Origin: Parachlamydiaceae bacterium
Lineage (GTDB): Bacteria > Chlamydiota > Chlamydiia > Chlamydiales > Parachlamydiaceae
NCBI GenBank assembly: GCA_030679615.1
Contig: JAUXSJ010000282.1
Coordinates: forward strand, 1 to 5,576
Length of the DNA stretch: 5,576 nt
Direction: 5' to 3'
The translations under genes and the position numbers were made by a program. Of the stretch, positions 1 to 4,941 are shown piece after piece. Under the pieces are notes generated by a model. The model searched no databases. It had not been told where the DNA came from and saw only the letters and a program-made list of their open reading frames with translations. How positions within the stretch are numbered: the first letter of the stretch is position 1; each line of letters opens with the position of its first letter.

Positions 1-3
1 TTC

Positions 4-24
4 GCCGCATTCGCGGCTTTTTTT
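4..24 (+). terminator. Intrinsic terminator of an upstream gene
   Basis: A 5-bp all-GC stem (GCCGC at 4-8, GCGGC at 13-17) closes a 4-base loop and is followed at once by seven T residues (18-24). This is the standard shape of a rho-independent terminator on the + strand. No gene is visible to its left, so it presumably ends a gene outside the window, and the left arm may be longer than can be seen. It suggests that the hydrolase gene at 116 starts a new transcription unit. Confidence 0.6.
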
Positions 25-115
25 CTTATTTCAAAAGATTGATAGACAGGATATGAATAGAAATTCTAAAATATAAATTAACCTTTAATTAAAATAATAT
101 TGGGATTAATTTGAA

Positions 116-910
116 ATGTCAGAATTTGAAAACCGAGAAGCAATCACATTAGAAAATAATGGCGAAAAAATTTTCGGTATTTTACATCTTCCTAAAAATC
201 AACCTTCACCTTATCCCGTCGTCCTCATTTGTTCAGGTTTTGCAGGAACCAAAACAGGTAAATTACGTTTATTTGTAACACTAAGTCATGAATTAGCTAA
301 ACAGGGAATTGCTGTATTACGCTTTGATTACCGTGGATCAGGAGATAGCGAAGGAGAATTTAAAGACATCACTCTTGAAGGTAAAGTTAGCGACACATTA
401 ACATGCCTTGAGTTTTTAAGAAATGATTCTCGTTTTGATAGCCAACGTATTGGACTTCTTGGACGATCTCTAGGCGGTGTCATTGCCTTATTGTCTGGTC
501 GTCGATTTCGTGCAATTAAAAGCTTTGCCCTATGGTCTCCTGTTTTTAAAAGCGATCCTTGGAAAGAGTTGTGGAGTGCCTATCAATCTAATCAAATGGA
601 TGATAACAAGCGTGAAAAAATGCGAAATATTCCAGGGAATATTCCTAATGTGTTTTTTTTAAAACAATTTTTCGATTTAAATCTTGAACAAGAACTCCAA
701 GAATTAAAAGACATTCCTCTTTTACATATTCATGGGGAAAAAGATGAAATTGTTACAATCGCGCATGCGTCTCACTTTAAGGATGCACGTCACGGGACAG
801 CTCAAACAAGATTTGTTACTCTACCAAATAGCGGTCATGATATCATCGACCCTCAAGAGCAAGAAATAGCTATTCATGAGACCGTACAATGGTTTCAACA
901 AACACTCTAA
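116..910 (+). CDS. Alpha/beta hydrolase (serine hydrolase / acyltransferase-like)
   Basis: A 264-residue cytosolic protein with a complete alpha/beta-hydrolase layout. An oxyanion-side loop SGFAGTKTG lies at about 40-48, the strand and turn RFDYRGSGDSEG at 69-80, and the nucleophile elbow GRSLGG at 116-121 with Ser118. The acid is likely Asp210 in HGEKDE (206-211), and the histidine is His241 in SGHD (239-242). Order and spacing fit single-domain esterases and acyl hydrolases of the Hydrolase_4 (S33-like) type. There is no signal peptide or membrane segment. The start is the first in-frame ATG, with only a weak GGGA about 10 bases upstream. pfp begins 14 bases after the stop, so the two are probably co-transcribed. 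In Chlamydia I recall a similar gene, annotated as a predicted acyltransferase (CT206), beside pfkA; this could be its orthologue. The fold and triad are clear, but the substrate is unknown. Confidence 0.9.
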   Translation: MSEFENREAITLENNGEKIFGILHLPKNQPSPYPVVLICSGFAGTKTGKLRLFVTLSHELAKQGIAVLRFDYRGSGDSEGEFKDITLEGKVSDTLTCLEFLRNDSRFDSQRIGLLGRSLGGVIALLSGRRFRAIKSFALWSPVFKSDPWKELWSAYQSNQMDDNKREKMRNIPGNIPNVFFLKQFFDLNLEQELQELKDIPLLHIHGEKDEIVTIAHASHFKDARHGTAQTRFVTLPNSGHDIIDPQEQEIAIHETVQWFQQTL

Positions 911-924
911 AAATATAAAACATC

Positions 925-2574
925 ATGAGAAATTATAGTGCCCTTCAGCGAGATCGTTTAACATTTAAGCCTGTTTTACCTTTATCATTAAACGAAATAC
1001 ATTCGCTTATAACTGTCAAAGAAGAAATTTTGAAAGATGTGGATTCCACTATTCAAACATTATTCCCATTAACAAAAGATCAGTCTTTTTTGACATTTCA
1101 TTCAAAAATAAACACAAATCAAAAAAATCATCCCTTGAAAATAGGAGTGCTTTTTTCAGGTGGACAAGCGCCTGGAGGTCATAATGTTATTGCTGGAATC
1201 TTTGATGCAATCAAAAAAATAAATCCTCATTCAGAACTTATTGGCTTTTTGCATGGTTTTAAAGGTCTTTTAAATAATCAATCCATCTCTTTGAATCAAG
1301 AAATTGTGGATTCTTATCGCAATCAAGGTGGTTTTGATATGATTGGTTCAGAACGAACCAAACTTGAAACTCTTGATCAATTAACGACTGCCGAAAAAAC
1401 AATTCGATTTCATCAATTAGATGGAATGGTTGTTATTGGAGGCGATGATTCAAATACAAATGCTGCTTTTCTCGCTGAATTTTGCAAAAAACAAGGAAAT
1501 TCAGTTCGAGTTGTCGGAGTTCCCAAAACAATTGATGGTGATTTAAAAAACGAATGGATAGAAATTTCTTTTGGATTCGATACGGCATCAAAAATTTATT
1601 CTGAAATGATTGGAAACTTGCTCATCGATTCTCTTTCTGCAAAAAAATACTATTTTTTCAATCGATTAATGGGAAGATCAGCTTCACATATTACTTTGGA
1701 ATGCGCCTTGCAAACGCAAGTGAATTTGGCTTTGATTGGAGAAGAAATTGGGGAAGCATCCTATAAGTTAACAGATATTGTAGATCAAATTGCAGATTTA
1801 GTTTGTTTAAGATCTCTCCAAGGAAAAGATTTCGGAATGATTTTAATTCCAGAAGGACTTTTGGAATTCATTCCTGAATGTCGACAATTGTTAAAAGAAT
1901 TAAATCAGTTTTTAAATACAAATAAAATCGCTGTTCACGCAAATGGGGAAAATAATCATTTGATTCAGTTATTGAAAGAGCAATTAAGCGATCATTCATT
2001 TAATTGTTTTAGCTGTTTTCCTTCATCCATTCAGATGCAATTATTATTAGATCGCGATGGACATGGAAATGTGCAACTTGCGAAAATCGAAACTGAGCGT
2101 TTGTTAATGACCTTAGTCGGTGAAGAATTAGAAAAAAGACGTTTAAAAAAAGAATATCAAGGAAAATTTAGCCCTGTTCCATTGTATTTTGGTTATGAAG
2201 GTCGATCTGGATTACCGACGAATTTTGATTGTCACTATTGTTACGCTCTTGGTTATGTATCTGCATTACTTGTGCAACATGAAGCAACGGGTTATATTGC
2301 CTGCATTCGTCATCTTGAAAAACCAGTAGAAGAATGGGAGCCCTGTGGAGTTCCTTTAACGCGAATGATGCAAATGGAGGATCGGGGTTCAAAAAATCAA
2401 GCAGTGATTAAAAAAGCCTTAGTCGATTTAAAGGGGACAGCATTTCTTGATTTTAAAGAAAAAAGAAAGCGATGGGAAACGGAAGATGTCTATTTATGCC
2501 CTGGACCAATTCAATTTAATGAAGCAAAATTTGGTCTTAATCCTCCAATTTCTTTAAAACATTTTGTTAAATAA
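925..2574 (+). CDS. pfp: Pyrophosphate--fructose-6-phosphate 1-phosphotransferase, long (plant-beta-like) type
   Basis: This enzyme interconverts fructose-6-phosphate and fructose-1,6-bisphosphate in cytosolic glycolysis, using PPi as phosphoryl donor. The 549 residues match the long PFP class of plants, spirochaetes and chlamydiae. Visible motifs are FSGGQAPGGHN (77-87), YRNQGGFDMIGS (131-142), GGDDSNTNA (172-180), PKTIDGDLK (200-208) with catalytic-region Asp204 and Asp206, MGRSASHITLE (249-259), IPEG (308-311) and YFGYEGRSG (421-429). Asp175 in GGDD and Lys201 in PKTIDGD replace the glycines of ATP-dependent enzymes and are the accepted marks of PPi use. The ATG at 925 gives the usual N-terminal extension of about 70 residues before the first nucleotide-binding loop. 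There is no clear Shine-Dalgarno sequence, so translation may be coupled to the hydrolase 14 bases upstream. The stop codon overlaps the left edge of a large inverted repeat. Chlamydial annotations often call this gene pfkA. Confidence 0.96.
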   Translation: MRNYSALQRDRLTFKPVLPLSLNEIHSLITVKEEILKDVDSTIQTLFPLTKDQSFLTFHSKINTNQKNHPLKIGVLFSGGQAPGGHNVIAGIFDAIKKINPHSELIGFLHGFKGLLNNQSISLNQEIVDSYRNQGGFDMIGSERTKLETLDQLTTAEKTIRFHQLDGMVVIGGDDSNTNAAFLAEFCKKQGNSVRVVGVPKTIDGDLKNEWIEISFGFDTASKIYSEMIGNLLIDSLSAKKYYFFNRLMGRSASHITLECALQTQVNLALIGEEIGEASYKLTDIVDQIADLVCLRSLQGKDFGMILIPEGLLEFIPECRQLLKELNQFLNTNKIAVHANGENNHLIQLLKEQLSDHSFNCFSCFPSSIQMQLLLDRDGHGNVQLAKIETERLLMTLVGEELEKRRLKKEYQGKFSPVPLYFGYEGRSGLPTNFDCHYCYALGYVSALLVQHEATGYIACIRHLEKPVEEWEPCGVPLTRMMQMEDRGSKNQAVIKKALVDLKGTAFLDFKEKRKRWETEDVYLCPGPIQFNEAKFGLNPPISLKHFVK

Positions 2575-2840
2575 ATTACAGGATGGGAAGGATAAAGAAC
2601 AGGATGGACAGGATAATGACGTTAACCTAAAAAGGAATTTATCTACACCTTTTAACGCAGAGGTGGAGAGACGGGGAGTCACTGAGAAAAAGATTTAATG
2701 TAAATTTTTTTATTTAAATTTCTTCTCTGCGTCTCTCCCCGTCTCCCTGCCACTGCATTAAAAGGTGTAGATAAATTCCTTTCTAGGCTGGTGTCATTAT
2801 CCTGTCTATCCTGTTCTTTATCCTTCTCATCCTGTAATTT
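2573..2840. repeat. 268-base near-perfect inverted repeat (MITE-like or composite palindrome)
   Basis: The two halves are reverse complements about a centre near 2706/2707 with no net length difference. Over the outer 106 positions of each arm (2573-2678 against 2735-2840) I count 94 matches. A perfect 25-base block lies at 2631-2655 and 2758-2782, exactly 58 bases in from each end. Eleven of the 12 differences are transitions, and seven become G-U pairs in + strand RNA. The centre (about 2690-2720) is AT-rich and pairs poorly. Each arm has an outer part with four AGGAT words (2580, 2589, 2601 and 2610 in the left arm) and an inner part with GAGACGGGGAG (2668-2678). I see no open reading frame, transposase or clear target-site duplication. 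It fills most of the gap between pfp and the next gene; 2841-2948 holds nothing else I recognise beyond a ribosome-binding site. It could be a miniature mobile element, two inverted copies of an interspersed repeat, or a strong transcript-end hairpin. Confidence 0.93.
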
Positions 2841-2935
2841 TTTGCGTCCTTGTAGAAAGATTAGACTAAACGATACATTTTTTGGTTGTTGAAATTATTT
2901 GTTTACGTTATATCTAAATTCAAACCCATTTTTTA

Positions 2936-2940
2936 TAAGG
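2936..2940 (+). promoter_or_regulatory. Ribosome-binding site that sets the start of the gene at 2949
   Basis: TAAGG lies 8 bases before ATG 2949. The upstream TTG codons at 2886 and 2889 have no Shine-Dalgarno sequence, and starting there would bury the membrane anchor behind about 21 extra residues. This supports ATG 2949. Confidence 0.55.
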
Positions 2941-2948
2941 TATTCGTA

Positions 2949-3545
2949 ATGAATAAAATGATTGTTGGTTTGATTTTAATCTTTGCCCTATTAGGTATTT
3001 TTTACCTTACCCGTGATACGAAATCATCTGACGGTCTTTTCAACCTTTCATCTAGTTCAAAAGAAGATCCATTATTATTTTCTTATTGGAAAAAGTATGA
3101 ATCAAAATCAGGAGATTTTGAAGTTTTAGTACCTTCTGAACCTCAATACGCAAAAGATTTTATTGATATTCCCGGAAGTGATAAGAAAAAACGTTATGAG
3201 ATTTTTGCTTCAGAGAAGCCTGATGGTACACTTTTCATGATTAGTGTTATTACTTATCCAACAGAAATAGATATGGGAAACACGAGAGAAATTTTAAAAA
3301 ATATGGTTCATGAATTAGCAGCAGGTAAGAAAGATCATAAATTGAATGATTTAGCAGAGATTGAAAAGGCAGGAAAATTAACCTATCATTTTAATATCGA
3401 AAATAATGAATTTAAAATACAGGGTGAAACGTTTTTAGTAAACAATGTACAGTATGTAATTTCTTATATCGTACGTAAAGAGAATTATAATGAAGCTGAG
3501 TATAATCATTTTGTTAATTCCTTTACTCTGCTTCCAAAAATGTAA
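2949..3545 (+). CDS. Membrane-anchored exported protein of unknown function
   Basis: I do not recognise this 198-residue protein. Starting at ATG 2949, residues 4-20 form one hydrophobic segment (IVGLILIFALLGIFYL) followed by a charged TRDTK, so an N-terminal anchor or uncleaved signal with the rest outside the inner membrane is likely. There is no lipobox cysteine. A low-complexity Ser stretch (SSSS, 34-37) links to a folded domain at about 48-196. That domain opens with GDFEVLVPSEP (56-65) and closes with FVNSFTLL (188-195). This G-x-F-x-V-x-x-P opening and F-x-x-SF ending loosely recall small exported alpha/beta domains of the PsbP/DcrB type, but that is a guess. An in-frame TTG at 2886 would add 21 residues; I reject it because ATG 2949 has a ribosome-binding site and gives a normal signal anchor. 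The next gene starts 12 bases after the stop, so both are probably one operon. Confidence 0.8.
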   Translation: MNKMIVGLILIFALLGIFYLTRDTKSSDGLFNLSSSSKEDPLLFSYWKKYESKSGDFEVLVPSEPQYAKDFIDIPGSDKKKRYEIFASEKPDGTLFMISVITYPTEIDMGNTREILKNMVHELAAGKKDHKLNDLAEIEKAGKLTYHFNIENNEFKIQGETFLVNNVQYVISYIVRKENYNEAEYNHFVNSFTLLPKM

Positions 3546-3550
3546 AGGAG
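3546..3550 (+). promoter_or_regulatory. Strong ribosome-binding site of the gene at 3558
   Basis: AGGAG ends 7 bases before ATG 3558. The longer match AAAGGAG begins inside the stop codon (TAA, 3543-3545) of the preceding gene. Ribosomes ending on the first gene are therefore placed at the start of the second, which suggests coupled translation. It is the best Shine-Dalgarno match in the window. Confidence 0.75.
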
Positions 3551-3557
3551 TTATTGA

Positions 3558-4253
3558 ATGAAGCGTTTATTTATCTTTGCATTTTTGTCGTTCGCTTATT
3601 TACACGCAAATGATCCAGTCAAACATGCAGAAATGGGATCTGATTTAAGTACTGAATCCACAAAAAAACGTCCTGAAAACGCTCAATCTTCAGTGATTAA
3701 AGCGGAAAAAATGAATATTCCACCCCCTATTCAAATCCCTCAACCATCAGCAACAACATTGGAATATTTCCACCCAGGAATTCTGGTATTTCAAGATGAT
3801 AAATGGGTAGGTAGCGATCATTTATTGAATTTAACTGAAAATATAGGAGTATATGTCACTATTCTTAAGCCAGATAATGACACGCTAAATATTTCAGATG
3901 CCAATATAAAAAAAGATGTTGAAAAAATTTTTTCAGGCGCTGGGATTATTCCTCAAACAAAATCTTATAAAAATCAACCACCTTTGCCTGCATTTGAAAT
4001 CGAAATTTTGATTTATCCGGTAGAAAAAGGATATGTTTGTTGTTGTGATGGACGTTTATTCGAGTCAGTAACACTTTCAAGATTTATTTTAGATGAAGGA
4101 ATGGCGTTTGAAGCGATTACATGGGAAAAGCGAACATTAATTGTTGGGCCAACCAATAAATTTATTGATCAATTGAATGCAAACATAAAAGAAATAGCAG
4201 AAGCCTTTACGGAAAGATATATTGCTTATAAAAAATTAAGTAAAAGAACGTAG
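3558..4253 (+). CDS. Secreted/periplasmic protein of unknown function
   Basis: I do not recognise this 231-residue protein. It has a classical signal peptide: MKR, a hydrophobic core at about 4-15 (LFIFAFLSFAYL), and a likely cleavage after LHA at 15-17. The mature N-terminus (18-65) is polar, then proline-rich (IPPPIQIPQPS, 54-64), and probably unstructured. The folded part seems to run from about 68 to 226. Its C-terminal half reads like a small alpha/beta domain: a helix ANIKKDVEKIFSGAGIIP (115-132), a strand FEIEILIYPV (146-155), RLFESVTLSRF (166-176), AITWEKRTLIVG (186-197), and a final helix (about 203-226). The only cysteines are three in a row, Cys161-163, encoded by TGT TGT TGT. That is odd for an exported protein; they might bind metal, form intermolecular disulfides or carry a modification. 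It follows the anchored protein at 2949 by 12 bases, so a shared envelope role is likely, but no function can be named. Confidence 0.85.
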   Translation: MKRLFIFAFLSFAYLHANDPVKHAEMGSDLSTESTKKRPENAQSSVIKAEKMNIPPPIQIPQPSATTLEYFHPGILVFQDDKWVGSDHLLNLTENIGVYVTILKPDNDTLNISDANIKKDVEKIFSGAGIIPQTKSYKNQPPLPAFEIEILIYPVEKGYVCCCDGRLFESVTLSRFILDEGMAFEAITWEKRTLIVGPTNKFIDQLNANIKEIAEAFTERYIAYKKLSKRT

Positions 4254-4264
4254 TAAATATTAAA

Positions 4265-4296
4265 ATGATAGGGGTCAATTAAATCATAATTTTTTT
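4265..4296 (+). terminator. Weak intrinsic terminator candidate after the exported-protein pair
   Basis: A 5-bp stem (ATGAT 4265-4269, ATCAT 4283-4287) with a 13-base loop is followed by seven T residues (4290-4296), beginning 12 bases after the stop of the gene ending at 4253. The T-run is good but the stem is short and AT-rich, so this is only a plausible end for the 2949-4253 transcript. Confidence 0.3.
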
Positions 4297-4300
4297 CTAC

Positions 4301-4328
4301 TGGACTAAAAAGAAAAATATGATACTAT
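4301..4328 (+). promoter_or_regulatory. Weak promoter candidate for the RRM gene
   Basis: TGGACT (4301-4306) and TACTAT (4323-4328) are each 4 of 6 matches to the major-sigma -35 and -10 boxes, with 16 bases between. If real, transcription would begin near 4335 and leave a leader of about 170 bases before ATG 4507. The match is weak, and in DNA this AT-rich similar pairs arise by chance. Confidence 0.25.
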
Positions 4329-4352
4329 GAATTTAATACATCGCTAGAGGTA

Positions 4353-4476
4353 ATCAAACAATTCCTAACATTTCTGTTATTAACCGCCTGTAAATTGCTT
4401 GTTTGATGATATTTTATAGAGAGTTTGTGCTTATTCGAGTTGAAGGGGATGCGAATAAATACACATTAGACCCCTT
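4353..4476 (+). promoter_or_regulatory. Possible structured 5' leader of the RRM gene
   Basis: Three complementary pairs lie in the gene-free stretch before the RRM gene. ATCAAACAA (4353-4361) pairs with TTGTTTGAT (4399-4407), a 9-bp stem around a 37-base loop. TTATTCG (4431-4437) pairs with CGAATAA (4452-4458), a 7-bp stem around a 14-base loop. Within that loop AAGGGG (4443-4448) can pair with CCCCTT (4471-4476), which would make an H-type pseudoknot ending about 20 bases before the ribosome-binding site. It does not match a riboswitch or RNA thermometer that I know. It could be a regulatory leader (for example, autoregulation by the RRM protein), a protein-binding palindrome, or chance in AT-rich DNA. 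Confidence 0.3.
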
Positions 4477-4495
4477 GTTAACTTTTATTTTCTTA

Positions 4496-4500
4496 TGGAG
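4496..4500 (+). promoter_or_regulatory. Ribosome-binding site that sets the start of the RRM gene
   Basis: TGGAG lies 6 bases before ATG 4507. It overlaps the alternative ATG 4495, so that upstream codon is better read as part of the ribosome-binding region. Starting at 4507 places the protein at MKKIFVGNL, the normal beginning of small bacterial RRM proteins. Confidence 0.6.
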
Positions 4501-4506
4501 AATTTT

Positions 4507-4875
4507 ATGAAAAAAATATTTGTAGGTAACCTTTCTTGGAAAACGACTGAAGAAATGTTGAAAAAACATTTTGAAGCTTTTGGAGAAGTGGTCAGTGCCA
4601 AGATCGTTATTGATCAAATGACAGGTAAATCTAAAGGTTTTGGATTTGTCGAAATGGCTGATGCTGATAGCGCGAATAATGCAATTCGTGAACTTGATGG
4701 CAAAGAATTATTGGATAGAGAGCTTCGCATTAGCTTGGCAATGGAAAGAAAAGACATGAATCAAAGCGGCGGTGGTCGTGGAGATCGTGGTGGTGATCGT
4801 GGCGAATACCGTGAAAGACGTGAGCGTGAGCCACGTGGAAATGATTCATACGGAAATCGTTCAAACTACCGTTAG
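4507..4875 (+). CDS. Small RRM-domain RNA-binding protein with Arg/Gly-rich tail
   Basis: This 122-residue protein is one RNA recognition motif plus a disordered tail. RNP2 is IFVGNL at 4-9 and RNP1 is KGFGFVEM at 43-50, with the RNA-stacking aromatics in place (Phe5, Phe45, Phe47). The domain ends near ISLAMERK (75-82). The tail from about 87 is rich in Gly, Arg and Glu with RGD/RGG-like repeats, ending in SYGNRSNYR, much like the glycine-rich RNA-binding proteins of cyanobacteria and plants. Such proteins bind single-stranded RNA and often act as cold-induced RNA chaperones. Nine of ten tail arginines are CGT, a hint of high expression. An in-frame ATG at 4495 would add MENF; I prefer 4507 because of the ribosome-binding site and family alignment. 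It stands alone behind a gap of about 250 bases and ahead of a 13-bp hairpin, so it is probably a single-gene unit. Its RNA targets are unknown. Confidence 0.95.
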   Translation: MKKIFVGNLSWKTTEEMLKKHFEAFGEVVSAKIVIDQMTGKSKGFGFVEMADADSANNAIRELDGKELLDRELRISLAMERKDMNQSGGGRGDRGGDRGEYRERREREPRGNDSYGNRSNYR

Positions 4876-4883
4876 TTTTTAAT

Positions 4884-4912
4884 GCTTTGCAACACCTTTG
4901 GTGTTGCAAAGC
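4884..4912 (+). terminator. Perfect 13-bp hairpin after the RRM gene (terminator or attenuator)
   Basis: Positions 4884-4896 pair perfectly with 4900-4912 around a TTT loop, starting 8 bases after the RRM stop codon. Position and stem strength suggest a transcript end. The following bases, TTCTATAATTTG, are only a loose U-tract, so termination may be incomplete, or the hairpin may mainly protect the 3' end of the mRNA. Confidence 0.6.
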
Positions 4913-4915
4913 TTC

Positions 4916-4921
4916 TATAAT
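4916..4921 (+). promoter_or_regulatory. Consensus -10 box ahead of the HAMP gene
   Basis: TATAAT is a perfect -10 match 20 bases before ATG 4942, which would give a short leader carrying the GGGG ribosome-binding site (4933-4936). No -35 box is present at 16-18 bases upstream, since that space is the loop and right arm of the hairpin. The call rests on the -10 alone. Confidence 0.35.
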
Positions 4922-4941
4922 TTGAGTGTATTGGGGTTTCT

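Noticed and set aside
39..100. Promoter for the hydrolase (TTGATA at 39-44 with TATGAA at 52, TATAAA at 72 or TAATAT at 95)
   Set aside because: No pair of boxes has a spacing near 17 bases; a promoter is expected here but I cannot place it.
477..662. 61-codon + strand reading frame inside the hydrolase gene
   Set aside because: It overlaps the nucleophile-elbow region of a well-supported gene in another frame and shows no motif or own ribosome-binding site.
2168..2392. 74-codon reading frame on the - strand inside pfp
   Set aside because: It lies fully within the conserved C-terminal part of pfp, with no recognisable domain; a shadow frame.
2578..2614. AGGAT words read as a CRISPR or tandem-repeat array
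   Set aside because: The repeated unit is only 5 bases, spacing alternates 9 and 12, there are no unique spacers of CRISPR length, and the whole is mirrored in an inverted repeat.
2850..2880. Promoter for the anchored protein (TTGTAG at 2850, TACATT at 2875)
   Set aside because: The spacing of 19 and partial -10 match are not better than chance in AT-rich DNA.
2886..2948. TTG start that would lengthen the anchored protein by 21 residues
   Set aside because: There is no ribosome-binding site, and it would put extra residues before a normal N-terminal anchor; ATG 2949 has TAAGG at good spacing.
4326..4346. Six-codon leader peptide (ATG to TAG) upstream of the RRM gene
   Set aside because: It has no ribosome-binding site and no codon pattern suggesting attenuation.
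4495..4506. ATG 4495 as start of the RRM protein
   Set aside because: It overlaps the GGAG that serves ATG 4507, and the extra MENF is not part of the domain.
4414..4617. 67-codon reading frame on the - strand over the start of the RRM gene
   Set aside because: It covers the RRM coding start and leader, has no recognisable domain, and is antisense to a clear gene.
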